Shown piece by piece: positions 36,089 to 49,187 of a stretch of DNA of 64,000 nt. The notes beneath the pieces were generated by a model, which had not been told where the DNA came from, did not search any database, and saw only the letters and a program-made list of their open reading frames with translations. Position 1 is the first letter of the stretch, and every line of letters starts with the position of its first letter. Origin of the DNA: Pyrenophora tritici-repentis (lineage: Eukaryota; Ascomycota; Dothideomycetes; Pleosporales; Pleosporaceae). A program made the translations under genes and the position numbers. Location of the stretch: the NCBI RefSeq assembly GCF_003171515.1, contig NC_089395.1:2046001-2110000 (forward strand), in the 5' to 3' direction.

Positions 36089-36804
36089 TCACATGGTCCG
36101 CCAAAAGTAGTTTGTGTAAAAGTGACGTGAGAACTTGGGGTCGATGTTTACAACGTGCACGTCGCCCTTTGCTGCGTTTCGGATGACGGCCTTATTGTAC
36201 TCGCCAGTCGTAGGGTCGGCTTCGACGTCGATGCCAAGAGTGCGGTAAAGCTTCAGTTTTAGACTAGGATATTGTTAGCGAGCGTCATCTACCACCATCA
36301 CATCCCATGGTGGACTGGTGGAGGGATTCACTTACACAGTAGCATCCTCGCCCGCCCTAGGTTCAACGCCGCCTTCCACACCTTCCTCTTCCAACTCGCT
36401 AGCCACGTTCCCAAGCCTTGCCAAATCACTTTGCAACCTCTCGCCCTCAATCTCCAAATCGCTTGCTTGTTTCGCAATCTTGAACTTTTCGGTATCTAAC
36501 CTCAAGATTTCTGCTGCATGGTTGGTTGGATTGTGTTGTGATAAGGTGTGGTTGTGGTTCGCCGAAAGGGTTTGATGTGTCCGGTTTAGTGCGCTGAGGG
36601 AGGATTGAATGGACCGTAGGTGTTGTGTGCGGAATTCGCTGAGTGTGCTAAGCGATTCATTGATGCGATGAAGTGACGTCTTGTCGTTTGCAATCTTAAA
36701 GTGTGAGGTGCATTGCGCAATGAGCTGGAACGTGTTAGCGATGGTTGGTTCCAGGGGGTTTGGAGATGGGAGCATACGGCAGCCGGATCTTCGTCGAGAA
36801 GCAT
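36089..36804 (-). CDS. SPC24: Kinetochore protein Spc24
   Basis: Subunit of the Ndc80 complex that links kinetochores to microtubules; it pairs with Spc25. Exons 36804-36778, 36724-36336 and 36263-36089, with introns of 53 and 72 bp (both GT-AG); 196 residues, normal for the family. The first exon encodes MLLDEDPAA, a typical fungal Spc24 start. The middle is coiled coil (about 25-125, including LDTEKFKIAKQASDLEIEGE). The C-terminal globular domain carries KLKLYRTLGIDVEAD and NIDPKFSRHFYTNYFW. A longer open frame through the first intron (from 36859) lacks this start and the C-terminal domain and is not used. It is divergent from FIS1. Confidence 0.94.
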
Positions 36805-37159
36805 TTTGGTAGAGTATTGTGTGTTTTTTGAGAATGGTTGAGACGCTGGTTCTGTTCAAACTGGTATGCGATGTATGCGCAACTCTGTCTATCTGAGTGG
36901 TGGTGTTTGCGTGTATATGAGACGGTGTGGTGTTGATGGTCTTGTTTGCATGGTCTGTGCTGACGTCGCGTGCATGGCAACCACGAACGAAGTGGCGGAA
37001 GGCGCGCCAGGTCCATGCAGCCGCAAGGCGTACGTCACCGACGGTTCACGAGACAGCCTGTATTAACGCCCGACACCTGCAACTCAGTCTTCCCGAGGAT
37101 AGCGATAGCCGCCTACATTGCACATAATTTTCTGCTCTTCTTGCGCATCATAACGAGCC
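36805..37159. promoter_or_regulatory. Bidirectional promoter of SPC24 and FIS1
   Basis: 355 bp between divergent start codons, no gene. Confidence 0.55.
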
Positions 37160-37881
<722 letters not shown>

Positions 37882-38738
37882 ACAATGACGGCCATGGGAA
37901 AGTCGATTGTCGCCAGCTTCAGCGCCAGGTGAAGGACGGCCAAGACAGACTTTGCGACGTGAATACATGCACAGGCGTTGGTGGGGTTTATACCTTTGGC
38001 CAGGCTAGTACAACGTCATGGCATTTTGAATATCTGTACATACAAGGCTCTCCTACTGAAGTTCGCGACTGTGCCTAAAACGTTACGTGGTGCTCTTAGA
38101 CCGTCCACAGCTATGTGCGATGCTATCTTTTGCTGCTGCGATAGATTTGGTGGATTCGCCCAGAATCCGATAGAAGCTGAGAGAAGCCGATAGACGTCTG
38201 AACAAACGCAGTCAGAGTAAGACAATCAACCCGTATCTTTTGACAAAAGAAGACAAAGAGATATTGCTCGCATCGCTCTTCCATCATCTCTCCTATTGTC
38301 ACAATTATTCGCTCTAGAGTGCAAGCGCTGATGCAGCTGCGACCCATCTGACGATATCGCGGGACAAATCGCTGGACCCTGCTTGACCAACAACGTCATT
38401 CCCGCTCTGACAGCTCACACATCGAATGCCCAAATCCCGCCGCAACTCGCGCCTTGGAAATCAATCCACAACATACTCGCACTCGGCTTCTGCGCACCTT
38501 CTGTTCCCCCGCCGCATACCTGCCTACAGTTGTAGGTCGCCACACCCTCACTGGTGCAAACAACCGCGCATGACAGGGTTCTGAACTCACCCAAGGTCCG
38601 CGCCTGCTCCCGACCAGCTTGGTAGGTCTATCTATTGGTCAAATGTCGCTTCCTTTCTGACTGACTTGGCCTAGCTCCCTTCACTCTCTCTCCATCCCAT
38701 CCTAGATCCTATACACGATACACCCCACGTCGGCCATC
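37882..38738. other. Intergenic between FIS1 and the RING gene
   Basis: No gene seen in 857 bp; the last 100 bp are pyrimidine-rich like a fungal 5' leader. Confidence 0.5.
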
Positions 38739-40237
38739 ATGGACCAGTCGAGTAATCAGGATGCGCCGTCGCAGAACCAGCGGTCAGGTCACCGCGACAT
38801 GATGTTTTGCCACGAATGCAACGACGAGTGGTATCGGGACGAACATGGCCTCTCGTGTCCAGAATGCGGCTCAGACTTCACAGAGATCGTGAGTTCCGGC
38901 CGCCAGATGCAGCTTCCGACTCAACAGACGAGATGAAGCCGACATGCACCAACCGCCGCTAATCCCGCGCAGATAGAAGATAACAACGACCCGAGAGACA
39001 CGACCATGTTTGGTCACGACGGCGACGACACCAACTCTCTACCTGATCTCGAGGACGCGCTACCCCACCTACATCAGCACAACCCATGGCAAAACGATGA
39101 CCCTGAGGAGGGAGATATTAGTAATATCCACTTTACCCAGACGGCGCCCGGAAGGTACAACCTACAGGCCACCGTTACCCGCTCTGTATCTCCCCAGGGT
39201 GGCCTTGCGCCGGGATCAATAGGCGGCTTCATGGCTATGTTGAACGGGTTGACTGGAGCGGCATTACGACCCCAAGGTCAAGCAGGTCAGACCGAGGGGC
39301 CGTTTTCGAGGTCGCCTCCTGGTACTGGAGAGAACCCCAACCAAACCGCATTTCAAGAAGCCCAAAATCAAGGCGCACAAGGAGGACCCCAGATTCACGG
39401 AGGAAGATTCACGTATCGTGGTGGCGCTAGGATCTTTCCTAGGGATGGAAACGCTGCTGGACGGGCCGAGCCTGTGGACGAGATGACAAAGTAAGCAAAG
39501 TAAGCTCTATATATGGATTGGTAATGGCTAATCACACAAATAGCATCGTGACAGGTCTAATGGCAGCGTTCGGTGCGCCACCTGGTCACATTCATGTCTA
39601 CCCCCACCCCCAGGGCGGTGCTCAGGGCATGTTTGGTGGCGAACACAACCACGTCCCTGGCGAACAATTTGCTGGTAACCCCATCTTACAACTATTCTCG
39701 ACTATGGGCATCATGGGCCCTGCTGGCAACAACTTGGGCGACTTTGTCTACTCACAGGAGGGTCTCGACCGCATCGTTTCCCAGCTCATGGAACAAACGG
39801 CGACCAGCAACGCACCGGGACCGGCGACTCAAAACGACATCGATGCCCTTCCCCGTAAAGAAGTCACCGAGGACATGCTAGGCGATGAGCACAAGGCTGA
39901 ATGCAGTATATGCATGGATGAGGTCAACATCGGCGAGCAAGTCACGCTACTGCCCTGCAAGCACTGGTTCCATCACCCGTGCATCTCGGCATGGCTACGC
40001 GAGCACGATACCTGCCCGCATTGTCGAAAGGGCATCACCAAGGGTGGCGAGGGCCAGTCAAACAACCCTGCGTCAGCCGAACCACAGGCGGATCGGACGT
40101 CCCACATGCCTGGCTCGTTTAACCCAGATTCACCGCCTGACAATCAAGGCAATTCGTCTGGTAACGCGAACGCAGAGTCGGGTAATGATGGCATCAGCGA
40201 TCGGATACGCAGGGGTCTGTTTGGTTCCCCGCAATAG
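38739..40237 (+). CDS. RING-H2 E3 ubiquitin ligase with N-terminal zinc ribbon (RNF115/RNF126-like)
   Basis: Exons 38739-38888, 38973-39490 and 39544-40237, introns of 84 and 53 bp (GT-AG); 453 residues. An N-terminal zinc-ribbon has CxxC pairs at residues 24/27 and 40/43. The central 280 residues are Gly/Gln/Pro-rich and low in order, and include NIVTGLMAAFGAP at the second splice join. The RING-H2 finger has zinc ligands C343, C346, C361, H363, H366, C369, C380 and C383. This arrangement is that of the BCA2/RNF126 group, which ubiquitinates cargo for quality control and trafficking. After the RING a Ser/Asn/Gly-rich tail runs to the end. Substrates cannot be read. Confidence 0.92.
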
Positions 40238-42403
40238 GATCCGGATCATGTGTTTGTGATATCAAGCTAATGTATATAACATGGTTAGGACGCGACCATT
40301 TCAGAAGGAGCAGGGAGGCACTAAGAGAGGCGGTGCGTAAAAGGCGTGATGAAGCGTCTAGATGTGGGAGCCCAGCGCCCCAGTGATATCTTCAGCCACA
40401 TGCACAGGCTTGACACTCACTTGGCTCGTCGGGTATCTTCTGTACGTGCAGTCGTTACTTAAGCCACGTGCGGTGCGGGTGCGTCCGGGCACTGACCAGT
40501 CTACGTATATGGTTCTAAGCGGCCGAGCGAGTCTACTCCACTATGGATTCCCGCAGATGGCATCACGCAGTCAACTGAGTCGAGTAGCCAAAGATCAAGC
40601 GGGCGATCTAGCCGTGCTGCAAAGATGCAGCGTCAGTATTCGGTTTGAGAGGATTTTGCGTTGGCGTGGTATGTATTGGTTTAGCGGTGGGCGTTGGTGT
40701 TTGCTTCTTTCCACCCCACGTGTTTGCTCAGCGCATGCTGTACATAGCCCTTGTATTTCTCAATGGACATGAATGTCTTGCTAGCACGGTCATGGATGTG
40801 AAGATGAGGTGCACAACTACAAGTGGAGGTAGGTTCTCGATGACGAGCTACAATAGTGGTATTGTGTGATTGTGTGCTTGATGACATACATGAATGCAAC
40901 AGTGAGGCGTGACTGAAGTGTGCAAGTGCCGATGACGGATGCCCTCACTTTCACATGCCGAGCAGCCCCTCACTGGCGGTGTCGAGTCAACAAGGCGGGC
41001 GTTAGGCTTTGCAGTCTGTGCAGTGTGTGCTCGTATACTGGATCATGTTGATGGACATGGATTGATGCGAAGAAGCGGTGGAGCGCGAGGGCGAGGACTG
41101 ATTTGGCTAGCGTCTGGGCCGTGTCAACGGGTGGGGTGCGGATATGCAGGGCAGGCGGCGAATGGGCTGGGTTCTGGGGGTGCATGGGTTTTTGCGGTGA
41201 AGACTTTTTGCTTCTCAAGATGAAGGTAAAGGGCAAATGATCATCACGTCAGAGCTAAGAGGGGGTGCAATAAACAGCAATTAGAGAGCATGACATGGTG
41301 AGGCAAGTAGGACGGCGGGCATTGATGCGCCCGGCGAGATTGGCGAGTGGAAAAAAGTTGAGCGGGCGGCGGATCCCCGACAACGCATCAACGCATCGAC
41401 CACATCGACTGCACATGACGACGACGACGACGATGAACAGCCTTGTCGCGCGCCAAGAAAGCTACCTTCCTGTGTCAGCGTGCTAGGCGCGGACCGTGTG
41501 TCCTGATGAATTGTCATTTGAGTGATCGCCCTGCGACGAGGTGAGACGACATGTTTTGCAAAAGAAAGGCCGTTGTTCCTGCAGGCAATTGGTGTTCGCA
41601 TGATGCCGAGTCACTGCTTGACAGAAGAGATGGTGCGCTGGCTTATCGCTCACATGCGCACTTGTCATGGTTTGAGTGATGGTTTGATGGCTGCTCATCG
41701 CGTTCCACGCCGTTCCGTGATCCCAAAGCACATGTACATAGTCGCGACATGGTGGTACTACGTGCCTAGCTGTGATTGGCCAGGCGGAGATAGCCGTCAA
41801 GATGGTAGCATTGGGGCTCCACGCTGGTGGCGAGTACAAGAGAGCAAGCTGTCCCTTGATCAGACACACTCCATCTCTCTCCCAGACAAAAAATAATGGG
41901 CAAATGTGTTTGGTGCGTGGGCAGGGCCCTCACCAGCTTTTTCCCTCGTCGTCGTCGTGGTCCATGTCCTGGACAGCCACCCCGGCGAGGCGGTAAGAAG
42001 AAAAGTGGAGCCGCTTGCGAGCTTGGCCTCGGCCGCCTCTCATGGGATTTTGTCGCGAGCTGCGTTGTGCTTGCATTAATGCCTGTTGAGCCTCGCCCAT
42101 GCAACAGGTGCTACGTGGTAGCTAAGTATATGACTGGCTCTTCCCGCCTCTACAAAACCTATATCCCTCGTAGCGGAACCTTAGCGCCCGACAATCCACC
42201 AGGCTTGCATGCATGAGCCAGCCTGTTGTTGTGCCGTACATAAGTAAAGCTCCATTCGTTCCGTGCGGTGAGGAGACTTGACGGCCCGCCCAGACTCAGA
42301 AAGGCAACAAAATTTTCTTTGACATTCGATTGATTGGATTGCAAAAGCGGTTTTAAGTGGCGCTTGACTGCAACTGATAGCAGTCAGCTGTAGAGCGTGA
42401 ATC
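40238..42403. other. Long intergenic region before the coiled-coil gene
   Basis: No supported gene in 2166 bp. A short (GAC)n microsatellite is at about 41417-41434. Small open frames occur on both strands without motif or consistent coding character. Confidence 0.5.
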
Positions 42404-45400
42404 ATGCCGAGCTGGGGCAGGAAAGAAAGCTATGAGTGAGTGCTACCCGTTAATGTCCTTTGCTCGACCAACTTTCTCTTCCCCCTCCCCCTCCCACTTC
42501 CCCTCCACGCCACTTTCAAGCTTTTGTCCCTCGCCCTATACTACCCTTATCTCACTCTGGCTTTTGGTAAGGAGTTCCCTGGCCTGACCCCGCCTTGTAT
42601 ACCCCAGCCTATAACAATATTTTTGTCCACCACCGACTGGCCCTTGGCTCAACCTACTCGCCAAGCTTGCCTTAGTTAACGCCTGTCATCAGCCTTTGCT
42701 AGAGCAATCAACTAACGCCTCTTCCGCAGAGTCTCTTCAAAAGAGCAGAAGCAGATCCTCGCTGATATTCAGTCGGGATCTCAAAAGTTCAGCAGACGGC
42801 TCCTACCGCCTAGAAGCCAGGACAACAGGCGAGCAAGGAACGGAGATACCATCGTACCCGTCACCGTAACTGGCGAAGCAAGTCAGCAAGAAGAGCGACG
42901 AGGACGCAAGTCGACCAGCTCAGGCCGACCCGGGCTCCCCAAGCGTACCAGCAGTATGAAGCGAGCGTACAACTACTTCTTCGGTGGAGCTGCACCACTG
43001 CCTGCACCGGCTGAGCCGACAAGCCCGTTGGTCACAACCGATGCTACACCACCCACAAAGGCAGAGTCGATAAGACAGCAGGACAATGGCGTCGATACCC
43101 CGCCTGAAACCCCGCGCGAGCCGCCTAGACGGTTGAGCGAAGACGAGGCCGGTACGTCTGATTTCTTTACCCCTCCCCAATACCCTCTTTTGCTTCATGC
43201 GTCTCTCCCCCATTGAACTACACTCCATCCCACGCAATACTAACTCACTCTTCTTCCTTAGCGGCAGACTCTCCTTCACCCCCATCTCTACTAGCCTCGG
43301 ATGACTTGGAGACGCAAATTTCCAAGCTCAAGAAGAAGCTCGCCCACGCCGAAGCCGACCTTGACGAAGCCCAGCGCGTTGCTGCTACCCAAGATGAGCA
43401 TGTGCGGAGTCTTGAGGAGGACCACAAGGAGCGCACCAAGGAGTTCGAGTCCCGCGAGCAGTCGCTGCAGCAGGACAAGAAGGATCTTGAGGAGCACATG
43501 GTCAGCGTCGTTGTTCAACAAGTACGCGAGGCCAAGGCCAAGGAGAGGAACACCGTTCGCGAGGAGTGCGAAGCTGAGTTCAACGAGAAGATTGCCGATA
43601 TCACAAAGGAGGCTGAAGGCCTTCGCGGCACCGTCTCCGAACTTGAGGCCCAGATTGCATCCTACAAGGATGAGATCGAGAAGCTCAAGGGCATCATCGA
43701 CAGCCATCAGGCAGCCGGTACTGAATCAGCTGACAACTCTGCTGAGCTTGAAGCTAAGGAGGCTGAGCTTTCTACTGCCAAGGCGCAGTTGGACGAGCTT
43801 ACCGCTGCAAAGAGCAACACAGAGAAGGAACTCGCCGATGCTCTTGCCACAATTGAGGAGCTCAAGAGCCAGAGCCAGGACACTGTCGCCAAGGCTGATC
43901 TTGATGCCCTAGCTGCGGACCGAGACGCTCAGAAGACCAAGGTTGAGGAATTCGTTGCTGAGGTCGCCATCCTGAAGTCGCAGATCTCCGAGTTAGAGGA
44001 GCTGAAGTCCAAGCACGCTGAACTCGAAGCCGCACACAGCAAGCTCTCCGAAGAACTTGCAGCACGAGGCACCCAAGACGCTGATGCTGAGAAGGCGTCA
44101 AAAGAGGAGGCTGAAGGTCTTCGCAGCACCATTACTGAGCTGCAAGCATCTCTCCAGGAGGCAAAGGATACCCTTGAGCAGAAGGCTTCAGAGCTTGACG
44201 CTAAGACCAAGGAGTATGCTGCTGCTGCCGATCAGGTCGCATCATTGACTGAGTCATCCAAGAGTGAGGTTGATAGTCTCAAGGCTGAGATTAGCGATTT
44301 GCAAGAGAAACTCAAGACTGTCGACATGTCCAAGGGTGACGCTGATGAGCTTGCTCAGAAGGTTTCTGCCCTCGAGAAGTCGCTGAAGGAGGCACAAGAT
44401 GATCTTTCTGCCAAGACGTCTGAGCTCGAGGCATCCTCAGCCTCCCTTGCTTCCGAGAAGGAAGCGGCAGTCAAGGCTGCAGAAGAGGCTAAGAGCAAGG
44501 TTGATGCCCTCACAGCCAAGATTTCTGAACTTGAAGCCTCCCTCAAGGAATCACAAGACAGCCTTTCCGCCAAGGATGCCGAGCTTGAAACCGTAAAGGG
44601 CGACGCATCCAAGGCTGCCGAATCTGCCAAGGTTGAGGTTGCAGGCCTGCAGAGCACCGTCAGCAAGCTTGAGGCCGAGATTGAGAGCACAAAGGGTTCT
44701 TCTGATGAGCAGACCACTGCTGCCAAGAAAGAGGCCGAGGAGCTTCGCGAGACTGTAGCTAAGCTTGAGGCTGAGCTGGAGGCTGCAAAGGGCGAAGTCA
44801 CCAAGGTTTCAGAGGCTTCCAATGCCAAGGTCACCGAGCTCGAGGGCTCGCTGAAGGAGGCACAGGATAGCCTGGCTGCTAAGGAGTCTGAGCTAGCTGC
44901 CGCAAAAGAGGAGGTCAGTAAGGCATCAGAGGCCTCTGCCACTAAGGTAGCTGAGCTCGAAGGTTCCCTCAAGGAGGCACAAGAGAGCCTTGCCACCAAG
45001 GAGTCTGAGTTGGCTGCTGCCAAGGAGGAGGCCACCAAGGCTGTTGAGTCATCCAAGGGAGACGCTGAGGGTCTGCAAAAGACCATCGCTGACCTTGAGG
45101 CTTCGCTCAAGGAAGCCAAGGACAGCCTATCGTCCAAGGAATCTGAACTTGAGGCTGCTAAGGGCGATGTCACCAAGGTCACTGAATCTTCCAGCTCGAA
45201 GATTGCCGAGCTTGAGGCCAGTCTGAAGGAAGCTCAGGAGAGCATCACCGCCCACAAGTCGGAATTGGAGGCTGCCAAGAGCGAAGCTAAGAAGGCGGTC
45301 GAATCATCCAAGGGTGATGCTGAGGGCCTTCGTTCCACTATCAGCGAGCTAGAGGCTTCTCTTAAGGAGGCGAAGGATGGTCTTGCGGCAAAGGAGTCTG

Positions 45401-46911
45401 AACTCGAGGCTGCTAAAGCTGATGTAAGCCAAGCTACTGAGTCCTCTGGCTCAAAGATCGCTGAGTTGGAGGCGTCTCTCAAGGCTGCCCAAGACAGCCT
45501 AGCCGCGAAGGAGTCGGAACTGGGGGCCAAGTCTGCTGAAGCTGGCAAGGTTACCGAACTTGAGCAAGCTCTCGCCACTGCAAAGTCAGATCTTGAGGCT
45601 GCTACCACTGCCAAGGAAGATGCTGCCAAGGCATCAGAATCGTCAACACAGGAGGCTGAGGGTCTTCGCAACAAGATTACCGAGCTGGAGACTGCCGTCA
45701 AGGAGAAGGAAGCTGCTCTGGCTGAGGCTACCCAAGCCACCGAGGCTGCCAAGGGTGGTGCCAACGAGTCTGCGGCAAAGATCGCAGAGCTTGAGGCTTC
45801 CCTCAAGGAAACCACTAGCAAGCTCGAAGCCAAGGAAACTGAACACTCAGAATCTCTCCAGGCAGCTCAATCGTCAAGCAACGACAAGATTGCGGCCCTT
45901 GAGAAGGAGCTCGCTGACGCCAAGGCTGAGGCCAGCAAGGTCGCCGAGTTGGAAGCTAAGCTTGCTGCGAAGGAATCTGAACACTCTGAAGCCCTTCAGA
46001 CTGCCCAATCTTCAGGCAACGAGAAGGTTGCTTCCCTGGAGAAGGATCTCGCCGCTGCCGAGCAGTCTCTTGAGGAGACTAAGAAGGCAAAGGAGGCTGT
46101 TGATGAGGAGCTCAAGGCGACCAAGGAGGCTGAGGCTGAAGCGAAGGAGACTGCTGCAAAGGCCTCTACACTCGAATCCGAGCTTGCAGAGCTCAAGATA
46201 TCGACTGAGAAGTCGACTGCTGAGAAGAGCGAGCTAGAGGAGAAGTTGAAGGCAAGCGAGACCAAGGTCACTGAGCTCGAGGCCAGCGTCGAAGCTGCCA
46301 AGGCGAAGGAATCTGAACTCACTGCTCTCCAAGCCAAGCTTGACGAGGCTACCCAGGCATCTGAGGCATCCATCAAGGAGCTCGAGGCCGCTAAGTCAGG
46401 AGAGACAGAAGCCAAGACATCTCTCGAGACTCTTCAGGCCACACTGAAGGAGCAAGAAGAAAAGACCACTGCTCTACAGTCCGAGGCTGAGGCCGCGAAG
46501 AAGGCACAAGAGGAGGCTAAGGCGGAACTTGAGTCTGCTAAAGAGCAACTTGAGAAGGCCAAGGCTGATCAAGAGGAGCTCAAGAAGACTAACGCTGAGC
46601 TGCTTGAGAAGGCCTCGAAGATTGTCGAAGTCCCCGCCACCGAGGTTCCCGCTGAGAAGGCTGCTGAAGTACCTGTCGAGAAGGCCATCGAGGAGCCAGT
46701 TGCTGAGACCAAGGAGCCAGAGGCACCAGTAGATGCACCAGCTGTCGATGGCGCAGCGGAGACCGAGACTAAGGATGCTGAGGAACCCGAATCGGAGCCC
46801 CAAACACCCACTACCCCCATGTCACCCACCAACGGCGATGAAGAGGAGGGTGAAGGAGGAGAGAAGAGTGCCTCTAAAAAGAAGAAGAACAAGAAGAAGG
46901 GCAAGAAATAA
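42404..46911 (+). CDS. Large coiled-coil protein with internal 85-residue repeats, function unknown
   Basis: Exons 42404-42435, 42730-43151 and 43262-46911, introns of 294 and 110 bp (GT-AG); 1367 residues. The start MPSWGRKESYE joins by splicing to VSSKEQKQILADIQSGSQKF, which remains open in frame. Residues 1-150 are basic and Ser/Pro-rich and include MKRAYNYFFGG, a hydrophobic patch that could be a docking motif. Residues 165-1240 are one nearly unbroken heptad coiled coil dominated by Glu, Lys, Ala, Ser and Leu. From 44836 to at least 45579 (residues about 677-920) it is built from units beginning ELEASLKEA that alternate 39 and 46 residues. The C-terminus is Pro/Glu/Thr-rich and ends in the Lys-rich KKKKNKKKGKK. 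I do not recognise an orthologue; a scaffold or tether is a guess from architecture. Confidence 0.88.
44836..45579 (+). repeat. Coding repeats of 117 and 138 bp in alternation (255-bp super-unit)
   Basis: Unit starts at 44836, 44953, 45091, 45208, 45346 and 45463, giving spacings of 117, 138, 117, 138 and 117 bp. Each begins with the codons for (E/D)LE(A/G)SLK. The 21-bp difference is exactly one heptad. Confidence 0.9.
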
Positions 46912-48122
46912 GTTTGACGCCTGAGTATCGAGTGATTCTGCGAAGGAGAGGGGGTGAGTCAGTGGTGAAGTAAGATGGAGGTTGGGAATGACGGGATATG
47001 GGAGGTTGCATTATACCCTTTGCTACACACCGTTATTGTGTGAGCACCCTTGTGGCTAGTAGGAGGATCTTCCCAGATTGCTTGCTGCGCGTCTTGTTTT
47101 GTTTTGTTTTGTGGTTGTTGAGTTTCCACCCCTCTCCTTTTTTTCCATGTGCGCTGCTGCGACTGAACGTTTTAATGACGGGTCCACGTTTTCCAACGTT
47201 TATGCACAGAGATGATCGGTACGAAAGTATGAGCCTGAGAAATGAGCATGAAGCATGAGAATTGTATAGATAATGAAATGTGTGTTGCGTTCTTAACATG
47301 GCTGTTCTACCTTTGTTGATGTGATGACGTTTGAATCAATTTCAGTCGACAGTTCGACGTGAGCATTGCCAGTTTGACCGGATTGCTCCTTCTGCTTTGT
47401 TGAAATTATGATGTTTGATTCATTCCAATCTAAGCTCAACGTTTCCGTCACTATGTCACTATGTTCACCGCCACCCGCAAAACCACACAGATACTCAATC
47501 AATCCAGCATCTAAGTCGACTTCGAAGTGGTAGGTGCGTGGGTGAGTAGTTATTCGTTGACCGTTGGGAATATCCGGCGGAGGTTAGGGGCCAACGCATA
47601 GAAGAAAATAGAGGAACGTGCGTGGGCCTTCTACCGCAATTCAGAAATACCATGTAATCTAATCGGGCGATCTGACAATGCCATCTCACACCACTGGAGA
47701 GATTTCCGTGTCCCCTTTTCCCTTTTTTCGTTTCTTTTTCGATGTTCACCGATGTTTTGCTTTTGCCTCATCGGTGGTGTCGAAAAAGCTCGGTAGAGCG
47801 ATCGTCAAAAGCATGTAATCGATGGTTCGTCAATTTAGTATGCCAAGGATAGTTGCAATGGTACTGTAGCAGCGGTGGCATGAAGGACGCGTGGAGGTGA
47901 AAGGGGGTGGATGGGATAGGCAATGGGGGTGGAAATGAGGGTTGGAGAAAAGAGAAGTCTATGTTGTGTTGGATATAAAACTATACAGCTCTTCCGCCAT
48001 TCTGATCTCCTCATCAAGTCATCCAGCTTCTTCCACTTGACTACCTCTCTCATCTGTTTACTTTGAAAGACTCTCTCGTCTGCAAAACTTTATCAGTTTA
48101 CCAACTCAACAATACCGCAAAC
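46912..48122. other. Intergenic between the coiled-coil gene and the first secreted precursor
   Basis: No gene seen in 1211 bp. A short TTTTG repeat is at about 47095-47114, and a TATA box lies at the right end. Confidence 0.5.
47974..47980 (+). promoter_or_regulatory. TATA box of the secreted precursor gene
   Basis: TATAAAA, 143 bp before the ATG at 48123, in a region leading into a CT-rich leader. Confidence 0.5.
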
Positions 48123-49187
48123 ATGAAGTTTTCTACTATCGCTTCTACCATGGCCGCTGTCGCCATCCCTGCTGTCTCAGCAGCACCTGTAGCCTCACCT
48201 GCCCACCTCGCTACCAACGACATGGGCACTGGACTCGGAAAATTGGTTGATGGCATTGCCAAAACCACCCGTTTAAACCGTCGTGCCACTCTCGGGGAAT
48301 CTAAGGGCGGAATTCTTGATGCCATTTTCGGGGGATCTGGGGATGGAGTGGTTAATGAACCTATCAAGGGATCTCGGGACGGAGGGCTTGATGGCATTCT
48401 TGGGGGATCTGGGGGTGGAACGCTTGATGGCATTATCGGGGGATCTGGGGGCATTTTCAAGAGACAAGAGGGTCCCAGTGGTGCTGGGGACGGAGATCTT
48501 GATGGCATTCTCGGGGATGATACTTTTGATAACGCTCTCGGGGGATCTGGGAATGGAGGGCTTGATAACGCTCTCAGGGGATCTGGGGGCGGAACGCTTG
48601 GTGGCATTCTCGGGGGACTTGGCATTTTCGAGAGACAAGAGGGTGCTGCTGGCAAGAATGGCAAGTTTGGTATTAAGAGGACGGACATTGGAGAGCATGA
48701 GGAGGAAGCTGGTATTGATGAGTTTGAGGATATTGTGGATGAGCTTTTGGGTTCTTTGGACGGTGAGGAGAAGGATGAGGAGCACACCAAACCTGTCGAG
48801 CACACGAAGCCTATGGGGCAGAAGTATCCTACGCAGATGAAGAGGACGGAGCATAAAATGGCTGCTGCTGGTGAGTACGATGAGGTCGCGAATGAGCTAC
48901 CAGTCAACGATCTGGGCGAAGGGCTTGAAGATCTGGCCGATGAGCTTGCCGGTATGGCGGATGATGATGAGGAAGAGGAGACAGAGACTATGCCCCACTG
49001 GAATGGACCGGCTCATGCAGAGGCTGATGCTGTTATGAAGGCTGCGGTTATGAAGAGGCAGGAGGATGAGGAAATTGACGAGTTGCTTGCGTTTATCGCT
49101 GAGTTAACGCAGGGGGCCTCTGGTAACGGAGAAGGCAATGGCGGCCTGACTGGTAATCTCCCCGTTGAGGGACTTCTTAGTGGTTAG
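48123..49187 (+). CDS. Secreted repeat protein with five dibasic (Kex2-type) sites
   Basis: No intron; 354 residues. The open frame extends 60 bases upstream, but the ATG at 48123 begins an evident signal peptide (MKFSTIASTMAAVAIPAVSA). Dibasic sites are at residues 53-54, 113-114, 175-176, 230-231 and 311-312. Residues 58-158 are Gly/Asp-rich repeats of the type (G)GLDGILGGSGGG. The segments FKRQEG (112-117) and FERQEG (159-164) are duplicated, and the Arg after Glu in the second has lost the dibasic site. Residues 178-300 are acidic with an EHTKP duplication. The organisation fits Kex2-processed secreted repeat proteins (KEPs), which are cut into peptides in the Golgi; no recognisable core peptide and no UstY-type oxidase gene is in the window. 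First of four neighbouring secreted genes of similar build. Confidence 0.75.
   Translation: MKFSTIASTMAAVAIPAVSAAPVASPAHLATNDMGTGLGKLVDGIAKTTRLNRRATLGESKGGILDAIFGGSGDGVVNEPIKGSRDGGLDGILGGSGGGTLDGIIGGSGGIFKRQEGPSGAGDGDLDGILGDDTFDNALGGSGNGGLDNALRGSGGGTLGGILGGLGIFERQEGAAGKNGKFGIKRTDIGEHEEEAGIDEFEDIVDELLGSLDGEEKDEEHTKPVEHTKPMGQKYPTQMKRTEHKMAAAGEYDEVANELPVNDLGEGLEDLADELAGMADDDEEEETETMPHWNGPAHAEADAVMKAAVMKRQEDEEIDELLAFIAELTQGASGNGEGNGGLTGNLPVEGLLSG

Noticed and set aside
36332..36859. 175-codon frame starting upstream of SPC24
   Set aside because: It reads through the first SPC24 intron and misses the conserved MLLDEDPA start and the C-terminal domain.
44355..45182. 275-codon minus-strand open frame, Ser/Ala-rich
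   Set aside because: Antisense product of the repetitive coiled-coil gene; composition follows from codon bias.
48123..49187. RiPP (dikaritin) precursor assignment
   Set aside because: Dibasic repeats fit, but there is no repeated short core with Tyr and no UstY-like gene in the window.
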